A stretch of 32,077 bases of DNA from positions 1 through 32,077 of the forward strand of contig JAEYXQ010000031.1 in the NCBI GenBank assembly GCA_023431205.1. The letters are read 5' to 3'. Source of the DNA: Pseudomonadota bacterium (GTDB taxonomy: Bacteria > Pseudomonadota > Alphaproteobacteria > Rhizobiales > Devosiaceae). A program made the translations under genes and the position numbers. Below, in pieces: positions 8,502 through 16,972 of the stretch. Numbering within the stretch: position 1 is the stretch's first letter; each line of letters opens with the position of its first letter. The notes below the pieces were generated by a model. That model saw only the letters and a program-made list of their open reading frames with translations, searched no databases and was not told where the DNA came from.

Positions 8502-9971
8502 TCAGGCTGCGGCAGGACGGGAGAGGCCGCCGAGCCGCGCCGTGGGAAGCCGCAACTCCACCAGCAGCCCGCCCAGTGCCGAGCGCTTCAGGGCCAGACT
8601 GCCACCGTAAACATCCACCAATTCCTTGACGATATCGAGCCCTAGTCCGGTGCCCGGCGTTTTCTCGTCCAGCCTGACGCCGCGGCGCAACACTTTCTGC
8701 GCGTCCTCGCCGGTCAGGCCAGGACCGTTGTCGTCGATGCGGATCAGCAGCATCGTGCCGGCCTCGCCACGTTCCGCCGAGAGGCGCACGCCGACCTGCC
8801 CCTTCGACCACTTGCAGGCATTGTCGAGCAGGTTGCCGGCCATCTCCTCGAGATCGGCCTCATCGCCGCGGAACCAGGGCAGCGAAGCGTCCGGCCTCTG
8901 GAAGGCAATGGTCACGTCCGGATGAATCTTGCGCATCACCCGGGTCAGCCGCAGCATGATCATGGTGGCGTCGGCCTTCTTGCCGACCACCGAAGTACGG
9001 GCGGCGAGCCGCGCCCGCTCGAGATAAGTGGACACCATGGTGCTCATCTTCTCGGTCTCGGCCTGCACCACACCGGCCAGGGCGCCCTTGCTGTTACGGG
9101 CCTCGTTTCGCAGCACCGCGATGGGGGTCTTCAGGCCGTGGGCGAGGTTGCCCACCTGGTTGCGCGCCCGCTCGATGATCTGGGTGTTGGACCGGAGCAG
9201 TTCGTTTACCTCTTCGGCGAGCGGCGCGATCTCGCGTGGATAGGTGCCGGTGACCGCGGTGCTGTCGCCCTCGCGCACCCGCTCGATGGCGCGGCTCAGG
9301 CGGTCCACCGGCCGCATGGCGAAACGGGCGACGATGGCGCTCATGATCGCCAGCATCACCCCCACCGCGCCGAGCACGATGAACGCCTGGCCGCGGAAGT
9401 TCTGGACCAGGCTCAAGATCTCGCTGAGGTTGCCGCTGACGACGATCCGATAGGTGAGGTTGGGACCCATGGTGACGGTCCGTTCCACCACCCGAATGCG
9501 GGTGCCGAACGCGTCATCGACAATGGCTGTCCGGCGCCCCGCCCCGTCGGCCGGACCCATCATCACCGGCAGGTCGATGCCCACCATCGAGGTCGAGAAG
9601 TTGAACAGCCGGCCGTCGTCGCCGCGGATGGCCCAGTACCAGCCTGAACGCGGGCGCTCGAACCGCGGGTCGGCGAGTACGACGGCTTCGTCGAGGGGAT
9701 TACCGGTCTCCAGCACCTGCCCCGTCAGGGTCTCGACGTGGAAATCCAGGGTCTGGGAGAGGGAGGAATCGAGCGCGCGGCTATAGAGGTCGGTCAGCAG
9801 GAAGCCCGTCGCCACCAGGGCCAGTACCAGCCAGACAGCGGAAAGCCAGAACAGCGTCGCGGCGATCGAGCCGCGCCGGCGCGTTGCCGGAGCCCCGGCC
9901 GCAGTCGCCGACGCGGGTTCTGCCTGCCGATTACCGGCAGCCGGTTCGTCCTGGGCTTCGCCTTGGCTCAC
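8502..9971 (-). CDS. feuQ: Sensor histidine kinase, FeuQ-type (PhoQ-like)
   Basis: This 489-residue inner-membrane kinase partners the response regulator encoded just upstream (8-bp gap). Transmembrane segments lie at about residues 36-60 and 194-216 and enclose a periplasmic sensor domain of about 130 residues. A HAMP linker with MRPVDRLSRAIERVREG follows. The dimerisation/phosphoacceptor box is NLAHGLKTPIAVL with H278. The N box EEMAGNLLDNACKW contains N380 and N384. The G1 box DDNGPGL is at 413-419 and G2 GTGLGLDIV at 440-448, so all catalytic elements are intact. The N-terminal 30 residues form an Ala/Glu-rich cytoplasmic tail. In Sinorhizobium the FeuP-FeuQ pair controls export of cyclic glucan and other genes; the same role here is inference. 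Confidence 0.9.
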   Translation of the reverse strand: MSQGEAQDEPAAGNRQAEPASATAAGAPATRRRGSIAATLFWLSAVWLVLALVATGFLLTDLYSRALDSSLSQTLDFHVETLTGQVLETGNPLDEAVVLADPRFERPRSGWYWAIRGDDGRLFNFSTSMVGIDLPVMMGPADGAGRRTAIVDDAFGTRIRVVERTVTMGPNLTYRIVVSGNLSEILSLVQNFRGQAFIVLGAVGVMLAIMSAIVARFAMRPVDRLSRAIERVREGDSTAVTGTYPREIAPLAEEVNELLRSNTQIIERARNQVGNLAHGLKTPIAVLRNEARNSKGALAGVVQAETEKMSTMVSTYLERARLAARTSVVGKKADATMIMLRLTRVMRKIHPDVTIAFQRPDASLPWFRGDEADLEEMAGNLLDNACKWSKGQVGVRLSAERGEAGTMLLIRIDDNGPGLTGEDAQKVLRRGVRLDEKTPGTGLGLDIVKELVDVYGGSLALKRSALGGLLVELRLPTARLGGLSRPAAA

Positions 9972-9978
9972 CGGGCGC

Positions 9979-10638
9979 TCAGTCTTCGGCGATCTGGTAG
10001 CCCAGCCCGCGCACCGTCTGGATGCAGTCCTCCGGCAGCTTCTTGCGCAGCCGGCCGACGAAGACCTCGATGGTGTTGCTGTCGCGATCGAAGTCCTGAT
10101 CGTAGAGGTGCTCGGTCAGTTCGGTCCGGGAGACCACCTTGCCCTTGTGGTGCATGAGGTAGCTCAAGAGGCGCAGCTCGTGGCTGGTCAGCTTCACCGA
10201 CTGCCCATCCACGGTGACCTTGCCCGACCGGGCGTCGAGCCGCACCGAACCGGCAACGATCTCGTTGCTGGCAAGCCCGGCGGCGCGACGCACCAGCGCC
10301 CTGACCCGCGCCAGCACTTCTTCCATGTGAAAAGGCTTGGCGACATAATCGTCAGCGCCGGCATCAATGCCCTGCACCTTATCGCTCCAGCGGTCGCGCG
10401 CCGTCAGCAACAACACCGGAGTGGTCTTGCCGGCACGGCGCCACTCCTCGAGCACCGACAGCCCGTCCATCTGCGGCAGACCGATATCGAGGACGATGGC
10501 GTCGTAGGGCTCGGTCTCACCGAGGAAGTGCCCTTCTTCGCCATCGAAAGCGACGTCCACAACATAGCCGCCCTCCGTCAGCGCTTCCTTGAGCTGCCGG
10601 TTGAGATTCACATCGTCTTCGACAACAAGAATGCGCAT
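9979..10638 (-). CDS. feuP: OmpR/PhoP-family response regulator, FeuP-type
   Basis: This 219-residue protein has a receiver domain with acidic pocket D8-D9, phosphoacceptor D51 (VLDIGLPQMDG), T79 and K101 (AKPF), followed by a winged-helix DNA-binding domain. The latter ends in RDSNTIEVFVGRLRKKL and a wing with TVRGLGYQI. It lies between the feuN-like gene (24-bp gap upstream) and feuQ and is therefore almost certainly the cognate regulator of that kinase. The sequence is close to the rhizobial FeuP pattern (GYVVDVAFDGEEGHFLGETE). A direct-repeat motif with 11-bp pitch ahead of the operon would suit autoregulation. Confidence 0.93.
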   Translation of the reverse strand: MRILVVEDDVNLNRQLKEALTEGGYVVDVAFDGEEGHFLGETEPYDAIVLDIGLPQMDGLSVLEEWRRAGKTTPVLLLTARDRWSDKVQGIDAGADDYVAKPFHMEEVLARVRALVRRAAGLASNEIVAGSVRLDARSGKVTVDGQSVKLTSHELRLLSYLMHHKGKVVSRTELTEHLYDQDFDRDSNTIEVFVGRLRKKLPEDCIQTVRGLGYQIAED

Positions 10639-10661
10639 GGTCCCACGCCCCTACTGACGGA

Positions 10662-10955
10662 TTACTGTGCGTCCAATACCAGGTTCTGCGCCGACCCGTC
10701 CGGATTCAGCACGCCGACAATATAGACCAGCCGTCCGCCTTCGTCACATACCTCGACATTCAGCACCGTGGTGCTGCCATCGACGCCCGCTGCCGCGAGC
10801 ACCGCATCGAGCGAGCGGATCTGTCCGGAGGCCACAGCCTCCTGGATCTGGTAGCGATCGAGGCACGCCTGCGCCAGGGCAGCCGGCACCGTGCAGGTAA
10901 AGCCGAAGCCCAGCACCGACAGGCCGATCGCGATGGTTTTGAGTATTCTGTTCAT
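10662..10955 (-). CDS. Small periplasmic PepSY-like protein, FeuN candidate
   Basis: This 97-residue protein has a clear Sec signal peptide (cleavage probable after ALAQA, residue 30) and a short mature domain with two cysteines, C31 and C70, that could form a disulfide. The pattern GQIRSLDAVLAAAG, then VEVCDEGGRLVYIVGVL and a terminal NLVLDA, is that of a single PepSY-like unit. It is the first gene of an operon with feuP and feuQ. In Sinorhizobium meliloti a small periplasmic protein encoded in this position, FeuN, restrains the FeuQ kinase. Equivalence here is inferred from position, size and export. Confidence 0.8.
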   Translation of the reverse strand: MNRILKTIAIGLSVLGFGFTCTVPAALAQACLDRYQIQEAVASGQIRSLDAVLAAAGVDGSTTVLNVEVCDEGGRLVYIVGVLNPDGSAQNLVLDAQ

Positions 10956-10978
10956 GCCTCGACCCTATGCGGGCGTTG

Positions 10979-10995
10979 CTGAATGGGACATGAAT
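10979..10995 (-). promoter_or_regulatory. Candidate FeuP-type operator RTTCAT-N5-RTTCAG
   Basis: On the minus strand the sequence reads ATTCAT GTCCC ATTCAG, ending 24 bp before the feuN-like ATG. The two half-sites have an 11-bp pitch, as expected for a PhoP/OmpR-type dimer. A matching element (GTTCAT CTTCG GTTCAG) lies at 27887-27903 upstream of the DUF2147 gene. A TATA-like CATAGG follows nine bases downstream. The assignment to FeuP is inference. Confidence 0.35.
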
Positions 10996-11018
10996 GCGGC
11001 AATGACCGCCGCATTCAT
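10990..11018. terminator. Perfect 11-bp inverted repeat (possible terminator or operator)
   Basis: ATGAATGCGGC and GCCGCATTCAT form a perfect 11-bp stem with a 7-base loop. It lies between the 3' end of the GTA lysis gene (11037) and the feuN-like gene, both on the minus strand. No T-tract follows on either strand, so it may act as an RNA 3'-end hairpin or as a regulator site; its inner arm overlaps the candidate operator at 10979-10995. Confidence 0.45.
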
Positions 11019-11036
11019 CCCCGTCAAGCGCCGCCG

Positions 11037-11222
11037 CTACACCTTTGCGATACTGCCCTTGAGGCTCTTGCGCAGGAAGATCACCGCCAGCGCCTCGAGG
11101 ATCATCTGCCCGGACGAGCCGGAGTCCAGGCTCGGCACATCGATGCCGAGCATCTGCGCGATGCCGATGAGCAGCATCAATGCCGCCACAATATAGGTGC
11201 GGTAGCCGTTGAGAATATCCAT
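11037..11222 (-). CDS. Possible independent holin-like 61-residue product (internal start)
   Basis: The in-frame ATG at 11222 is preceded by AGGGAGAA six bases upstream, essentially the same ribosome binding site as that of the endolysin ORF. The product has one strong hydrophobic helix, a short polar stretch (DVPSLDSGSSG), a second amphipathic or weakly hydrophobic helix (MILEALAVIFL) and a basic tail (RKSLKGSIAKV). This suits a pinholin or small membrane protein. It may therefore be made both alone and as the tail of the endolysin fusion. Function is inferred only from position and hydrophobicity. Confidence 0.55.
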   Translation of the reverse strand: MDILNGYRTYIVAALMLLIGIAQMLGIDVPSLDSGSSGQMILEALAVIFLRKSLKGSIAKV

Positions 11223-11792
11223 GAGCGTTCTCCCTGTCGGTTTTGTGATGGATGTGGCGATGGCGCCGAGTGCCGTGGCGCGAATGGTGGCAACGCGGTT
11301 GGTCCAGCCGCGTCCGAACACCGGGAACGTCGCCAGCGCCTGAAGAAAGGCGAGCCGGCGGTCGCAATAGACCTCGACCAGCAGCCGCAGCCCGCCGCGG
11401 CGGGCACGCTCTTCCACCGCTGCAAGCGTGCGCGGTCCGAGGATGCCGTCAGGGTCGGTGGCCACTAGGTCCTGCAGCGTCCGCACGGCTCGCACCGGCC
11501 CCGAGTTTACGGCGAAGTCGAAAACGGCAAGGTCGAGCCCGGCTGGCAGGTGATCGGCCGCGACGGCTTCCCAGTAGCGGGCCCGGTAGATGCGCCCCGC
11601 CTCCGCCCGCGTCAGCGCCTTCACCTCTGCCGGGTCGAGGCTCTGCCAGGGCGACACCCCGCGCCAGTCCGCCAGGGTGCGGCGGGTGATGCCCATATTG
11701 GTGGCGCCCCCGGGATCGGCAGGATGATCGGCGAAGCCGCCCTCCTGCTTCAGCACCGCCGCGAGGCACTCGTCGAAGCGCGTGTCAGCCAT
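11037..11792 (-). CDS. GH108 endolysin fused in frame to a holin-like membrane segment
   Basis: The ATG at 11792 has a good ribosome binding site (GGGAGAA) and overlaps the end of GTA gene 15 by eight bases. Residues about 8-90 are a glycosyl hydrolase family 108 muramidase domain with the catalytic E17 in KQEGGFADHPADPGG. Residues about 93-185 resemble the PG_binding_3 domain (DGILGPRTLAAVEE). Muramidases of this type open the peptidoglycan for GTA or phage release. There is no stop after this domain: the frame continues through ITKPTGRTL into a 61-residue stretch with a hydrophobic helix (TYIVAALMLLIGIAQMLGI) that looks like a separate small holin-type protein. The product would be a 251-residue fusion. 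Either a stop codon was lost or the fusion is natural. The domain assignments are firm. Confidence 0.85.
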   Translation of the reverse strand: MADTRFDECLAAVLKQEGGFADHPADPGGATNMGITRRTLADWRGVSPWQSLDPAEVKALTRAEAGRIYRARYWEAVAADHLPAGLDLAVFDFAVNSGPVRAVRTLQDLVATDPDGILGPRTLAAVEERARRGGLRLLVEVYCDRRLAFLQALATFPVFGRGWTNRVATIRATALGAIATSITKPTGRTLMDILNGYRTYIVAALMLLIGIAQMLGIDVPSLDSGSSGQMILEALAVIFLRKSLKGSIAKV

Positions 11793-14700
11793 GTAATTCT
11801 CCCTGTGCCGGGTGCCCCTCGCCCAGCACCGGGCTGAGCTGAACCACCGTGAAGTCGAAGGTCGCCGGGACGGTGCCGAAGTCCGCCAGATGCGCCGCAG
11901 CCGTGTAGGTAAAGCTCGGTGCCGCCACGTCCACCGTGCGCACCACCGCCGCGCCGTCGAAGATGCGCAGCCGGTACTGCTCGGTGCCATGCTCGAGCGG
12001 CACTTCCGCTGTGCCCCACAGGCCGGCGTCGGCGCGACTGGTGCGCACCCAACTCACCACGACATCGCCACCGTCCCGCACCGCCCGCAGATGCTCCGGC
12101 GGCAATGGCAGCGCCGGCGCGACAGCCGTCGCGACTTCCACGGCCGTTCCGGTCAGGTCGTCGCGCCCGGCATAGAGCCGGAAGCTCCGCGCCTCTCCGA
12201 GTTCCCCCGGCTCCAGCGGCAGCAGGCCCACCCGACCATCTAGCACAACAACCGCGTTCCCAGCCGACGCCGGCGCAACCGCACTGCCCTCCAGCCCCCG
12301 CAGCAACCTCGAGAGCCGGTACTGCCCCGGCCCCACCAGCTCCGCTCCGGCAAAGCCGACGATCTCCCAGCCACCGGCGTCGCTCTGCACCGCAATGCGG
12401 TTGCTCCCCGCCAGCGCCGCGGCGTCCTCGACGGAGGCCAGGTGCCCCCGCCGCAGCGTCTGTTCCACAACATTGCCGTCGTCCCAGACCATCACCGGTC
12501 CCGGACCCAGCCCCGTCGCCAAGGTGCCGATGCTCGCCCGCCCAAGGTCCAGCACCGCCGCACCGGTGGTTTCGTCCACCAGCCGCATCGCCCCCGGCCA
12601 GGGCTCGGCATAGGCCGCAAACGCCAGCCGCGAACGCAACGGGTCCGCAGCCGTGGGCGGCAACTGCGCCACCAGCACCACCGGCAGCGCCCTGACCGGC
12701 ACGCCCGCACCGCCGCGCACTGCCCCGTCCGCGGCGATTGCCCGTGCACCGCCCGCAGGCAGCGTCCGCGCCGTCACCCGCCGCGCCAGCCCATCGCGGA
12801 TGGCCTCGATCTCGAACGGCCCCTCGGCCAGCCCCGCGATTGACACCACATCGCCCGGCTCCAGCGCCAGCGCACCCGGCGGCAGGTCGAACTCCACCGT
12901 CTCGCGCCGCGCCGACCGGGCGTCCAGCAGGCGCTCGGCCACGAGGCGCGCCCCGCCGCCGTCGAGCACCAGCCCCGCCGCTTCCGCAGCCAGCGGTCCA
13001 TCGCCGGTCAGCGCCATCGCCGTGCCGGTGAGATAGTCGCGCTCACGATCCGTGAAGCTCAGCGCCAGTCGCCCCGGCACCTCCGCCGGATCGGGCCGCC
13101 GGCGCGACAGCACCGGCCCCTCGCCCGCCACGAACTCTTCGGGATCGAGCCCCGTCACCGCCGCCGGCCGCACCGGCTCCGCCACCAGCCCCTCCGGCGT
13201 GGCCCGCAGCCGCAATCCGGTCGCCTCCAGCACCGGCTCCAGCGCCTCGCGCGCGGTGGTCGGCCGCTCCAGCACCGCGCCCAACAGCAGCGGCGCCCCC
13301 GTCCCTGCCGCGACCTCCACCCCGTGATCGACCGCGATCGCCGCCACCAGTTCATCCGCCGCCATCCCGCCCAGCCGCCCCGTCAGCCAATGGCCGTTGC
13401 GGTGGTTCGGCCCGTCCGACCACACCCCCGTCAGCCCCGGAAACGCCGGATACGGCCGCGCATCCCAGGTCCAGCAATAGATGCGGTCGACATCGACCAT
13501 CCCCGCCGGGTTGTTGGCCGGATCACGCCAGAAACGCTGATGCGCCCGGAGGAACTGCCGCTGGATCAGCGGGTCCGGCGTCCCCGTCGAAAAATACGGC
13601 CGCCCGTCCTCGCCGCTCTTGGGATCACCGAAAATGTTCGGCTGGTTGGCCCCCTTGTCCACCGCCCCACAACCGAGTTCGGTGAACCAAACCGGCTTGG
13701 TCCCCGGCACCCATGCCGTCGGCGCCGCCTGCCGCACCCCACCGGGCCGGTCGTGATGCTGGTGGCTCCACCAGCTGCGGATATCCTTGAAGCGCCATAC
13801 CCACGGCTCGCCATGGGCTCCGTCGATGATCGGCGTCCTGACCTGCGCCAGCCGATCGGCGGCACTGGCATAGAACCAGTCGTAGCCCTCGCCGCCCGCG
13901 ACGTTTCCGGTCAGGTAGTCGAGCCCGTACCCGTCCCACCCCGCCTCCGCGTCGAGATGCCCGGTGCCGTCGCGCCAGTCGCCGAGCGGCATGTAGTTGT
14001 CGATGCCGACGGCATCGATCGCCGGCGCCGCCCACAGCGGATCAAGATGAAAGAACTTCTCCCCGCCCCCGGGCTGGTAGCCCGACCATTCGCTCCAGTC
14101 GGCCGCGTAAGTCAGCTTCACCGCCGGCCCCACCACCGCCCGCACATCCGCCGCCAACGTCACCAGCGCTGCCACGAACGGGAAGCTGTTGCCGGCGCCG
14201 CGCACCGTCGTCAGCCCCACCATTTCCGAGCCGATGACGAACGCATCCGCCCCCGCTGTCAGGGCCAGCCCGGCATAGTGCAGCACCATCTGCCGGTATC
14301 CCGGCACGAATGCCGCTACTTGTGCCGCCGCCGCCGCGGTTCCATCCACCGTCGGATCGCAGCTGATCCGCCCCCTCCAGGGGTAGGCCGGCTGCCCAAT
14401 GGCATTGCCGGCCGGAATGTCCATCATCACCAGCGGGTAGAGCGTCACCTTGAGCCCGCGCGCCCTGAGGTCGGCGATTGCCGCCACCACCGCCGCGTCC
14501 GACGGGGTGCCGCCATAGGCGGGTCCACCCCCGTGCTGGGACACCACCGGCACATCGCCGCGCCCCAGCCCCATCACGCTCCAGCTGGTCCCCTCGATCT
14601 GCCGGTCCGGGGCCTCGACCCGCGGCGAAATCGAGCATTCGCCACAGCGCAGGTCATCACCGAACCACGACACCACCAGCGCCACATGCTCGAGATTCGG

Positions 14701-15456
14701 GCAAAGGTCGCACAGCTCGTCGATCGACCAGGTCCAGTTGCTCACCCCGGCTGCAAGGTAGCTGTTCTCCGCCGCCGTCTCGCCCGGCCCGACAATGCGC
14801 ACCCGCGGCACCGGGTCGTAACCGAACTCCGTTGCACCCGGGATCACGGTGATCGCGCGGATGTCCGGCTCAAGATCGCCGACCGTGCGGCACAGCTCCA
14901 CCGTCAGTTGCGGAATGCGGTTGCCGAACCGCCCGAGCGGCAACCGCTCCACCACCAGATAGGCCACGCCACGATAGGCCGGCGCCGCCCCTTGCGTGGC
15001 TTCGATCAATCCGTCGGGCAACTGGGCGTCGTCGCCGCGGTAGAACCTCAGCGTCAGCCCGCGCGTATCGAGCAACTGCCCATCGGCCCAGATGCGCCCT
15101 AGCCGCGACACCGGCCCCTCGCAGAAGGCCACGGCGAAGCTCGCCGCCACCTCCTCGTCCTCGTCGCCGCCAAACCCCTTGCTGCCGCCGCCGGACCCTC
15201 CGATCAGCTCCAGTTCGCGCGCCCAGATGATGTTGCCTGCCACCCTGCTCCAGCCATAGAGCCGCGGCACCCCGCCACCCTCACTCGACCCCTGCAGCCG
15301 GAGGTCGCTGCCGATTGCCTGCGGCTTGTCGCCGAATAGCACCGAGTCCACGGCACTGCCCGCCAGCGCCCCCAGCGCCCGCCCCACCGTCGCGCCCACC
15401 GGCCCGAACAGGCCGCCCACGAACTGCCCGGCAAGCTAAAGCGCCAGCGTCGCCAT
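11785..15456 (-). pseudogene. GTA gene 15, baseplate 'megatron' tail protein, with in-frame TAG at codon 7
   Basis: The expected start ATG (15456, preceded by an AAGGGAT-like site) gives MATLAL and then TAG at 15438-15436. The same frame then continues as LAGQFVGGLFGPVGATVGRALGALAG for a further 1,217 codons, which is clearly the normal N-terminus of the family, so the TAG replaces a sense codon. The body has an N-terminal tail-tip region, the GTA TIM-barrel-like domain (about residues 240-670, with VSWFGDDLRCG and WTWDARPYPAFP), the putative phage tail_3 domain and the Rcc01698-type C-terminal domain. Translation might restart at the GTG at 15420, which would give a 1,211-residue protein missing only about 12 residues. 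In Rhodobacter GTA this protein forms the baseplate megatron used in host contact. Whether the copy is functional is open. Confidence 0.85.
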
Positions 15457-15494
15457 GAGGTTGATCCCTTGCTGTTGAAGAAGGCCGAGCGTGT

Positions 15495-15674
15495 TCCTCT
15501 CCCCATCGGGGAGAGGTCGCCCGAAGGGCGGGTGAGGGGGGTGCTCTCCGCGGCCACCAGGGCGAGGCAACCACCCCCTCATCCGGCGCTGCGCGCCACC
15601 TTCTCCCCGATGGGGAGAAGAAACCCAGGATCTCCCCTCGCGGGAGAAGGTGCCCGAAGGGCGGATTAGGGGGT
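15495..15674. repeat. Palindromic intergenic repeat block between GTA genes 14 and 15
   Basis: The 209-bp gap between two normally adjacent GTA genes is filled by at least three palindromes: CCTCTCCCCATCGGGGAGAGG, TTCTCCCCGATGGGGAGAA and TCTCCC-TCGC-GGGAGA. They are joined by TCGCCCGAAGGGCGG or TGCCCGAAGGGCGG and end in GGTGAGGGGG or GGATTAGGGG. Similar words occur at 17617-17760 and 19021-19172. The block is non-coding and would form strong RNA hairpins just ahead of the gene 15 start. Confidence 0.85.
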
Positions 15675-16085
15675 TGCCGGAGGAAACCAGTACCGCCCCC
15701 AAACCCGCTTGCCCCATCCCCCGAGGTTCGCCTCAACCACGCCCAGCCCCTCCTGCGCGTGGATGAAGCGCCCTGCCGAAACCGTGATCCCGCAATGGCG
15801 CGGTTCGCTCATCCCTTCGAGCCGGAACAGCACCACCTGCCCCGCGTCGATCCGACCGTCCGCCCGCACCAGCAGCCGCTCCGCCGCCAGCCGCAGCCCA
15901 TCCATATGCGCCGGGTCCCGAACACTGGCGCGGTAAGGCGGCACCGCCAGCGGCTCTGCGCCGACCACCTCGCGCCACACGCCCCGGATCAGGCCCAGGC
16001 AGTCGCAACCCGCCCCCAGCACCGAGGCTTGGTGCCGGTAGGGCGTGCCCAGCCACCGGCGCGCCGCCGCCACGGCGTCGCTCAC
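15666..16085 (-). CDS. GTA gene 14, NlpC/P60 cell-wall peptidase
   Basis: This 139-residue protein is the GTA tail-tip peptidase. The NlpC/P60 catalytic cysteine is C29 in GAGCDCLGL, where the family has DCSGL. The likely catalytic histidine is H97 (EPRHCGITV) and the third polar residue H109 (RFIHAQEG). It would cleave peptide cross-links to let DNA cross the recipient wall. The start overlaps the gene 13 stop by four bases. The replacement of the usual Ser after Cys by Leu is common in GTA members. Downstream lies a repeat block rather than direct coupling to gene 15. Confidence 0.93.
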   Translation of the reverse strand: MSDAVAAARRWLGTPYRHQASVLGAGCDCLGLIRGVWREVVGAEPLAVPPYRASVRDPAHMDGLRLAAERLLVRADGRIDAGQVVLFRLEGMSEPRHCGITVSAGRFIHAQEGLGVVEANLGGWGKRVWGRYWFPPATP

Positions 16086-16972
16086 CGCACCACCGCCCGT
16101 CCGTCGAGGGCATCGCCGCTTCTTGGATGGCGCAGCACATAGTCATTGCCGGGGATGTGCGGAAAGCCGCGGAAATTTACCCCGTTGCCAAACTTGGTCC
16201 GGCAGGTCCCCCAGCCCCGGTCGCAGCCCGCCGTCACCGTCAGCGTGTCGCCGGCGACCACCCAGTCCGCCACCCTCACGCCGAATGCGAGCACGTCCTC
16301 GGTGCCCACCCGATCGTGCGAAACAATCGCATCGCTCAGCCCCTGCCGCCGCCCTTCGGCCCACACCGCTAGCCCAAAGCCGAACCATCCCGCCTCGAAC
16401 CCGTCCAGCCCCGCGACCCGCACCCGGTGCGGATCGTCGAACCCGATCACCATTGCCGTGGCGCGGAAAGCCGGATCATCGAGGTCGACGCCGCAGCGTC
16501 GGTCCCCGACCACCGCATCGCACGGCCCCTGGTAGATCCGCCCATGGGTTGCATTCAGCCCCTGCTGGGTCGAGCGCAGCTCCGCCCGGAAGCGTCCATC
16601 CTCGCGCACGATCTCCCCGATCGTGTCGGTCCGCAGCAGCAGGCGCTGCGTCACGTCCTGCCAGTTCACCCGCCAGGTCTCGACCGTCGCCCCATCGTAG
16701 CGCCCACCGAGGATGTCCTCCTCCCAGATTGCCTCGGAATGGAGCACCCCCAGCACCTCGGTGGTGTCCACCTGCCCGCCCAGCCGCGCCGGCGCCTCGG
16801 CCCCGTCCAGCCCGTGTGCCGGCACGAAGTCCGTGCCGCCGAAGTTCAGCTCGGCGTCGTGGTCCGTAAACCCCAGCACCGCCCCATCGCTGCGCACCAG
16901 TTTCCAGCAGGTGGCCAGCGTCGTCTCCCCGCCCGCAAGGTGCGCAGCCAGCCCTGCCTCGATCTGTCTCAC
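16082..16972 (-). CDS. GTA gene 13, tail hub protein (DUF2163)
   Basis: This 296-residue protein has the DUF2163 N-terminal region (LATCWKLVRSDGAVLGFTDHD) and the C-terminal phage_BR0599-type region ending GNGVNFRGFPHIPGNDYVL. Four conserved cysteines, C151, C160, C250 and C257, match those of phage tail-tip L-type and GTA hub proteins that carry an iron-sulfur cluster. It forms the tail hub between the distal tail protein and the megatron. It overlaps both neighbours by four bases, so genes 12-13-14 are translationally coupled. It appears intact. Confidence 0.94.
   Translation of the reverse strand: MRQIEAGLAAHLAGGETTLATCWKLVRSDGAVLGFTDHDAELNFGGTDFVPAHGLDGAEAPARLGGQVDTTEVLGVLHSEAIWEEDILGGRYDGATVETWRVNWQDVTQRLLLRTDTIGEIVREDGRFRAELRSTQQGLNATHGRIYQGPCDAVVGDRRCGVDLDDPAFRATAMVIGFDDPHRVRVAGLDGFEAGWFGFGLAVWAEGRRQGLSDAIVSHDRVGTEDVLAFGVRVADWVVAGDTLTVTAGCDRGWGTCRTKFGNGVNFRGFPHIPGNDYVLRHPRSGDALDGRAVVR

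Noticed and set aside
13324..15102. Long plus-strand open frame (592 codons) opposite GTA gene 15
   Set aside because: It is antisense to a clear family member, is rich in Arg/Pro/His as expected from a GC-rich shadow frame, and has no ribosome binding site or recognisable domain.
15495..15674. CRISPR-like array of short repeats
   Set aside because: The repeats are palindromes of different length with no constant spacing and no unique spacers, and no cas genes are present.
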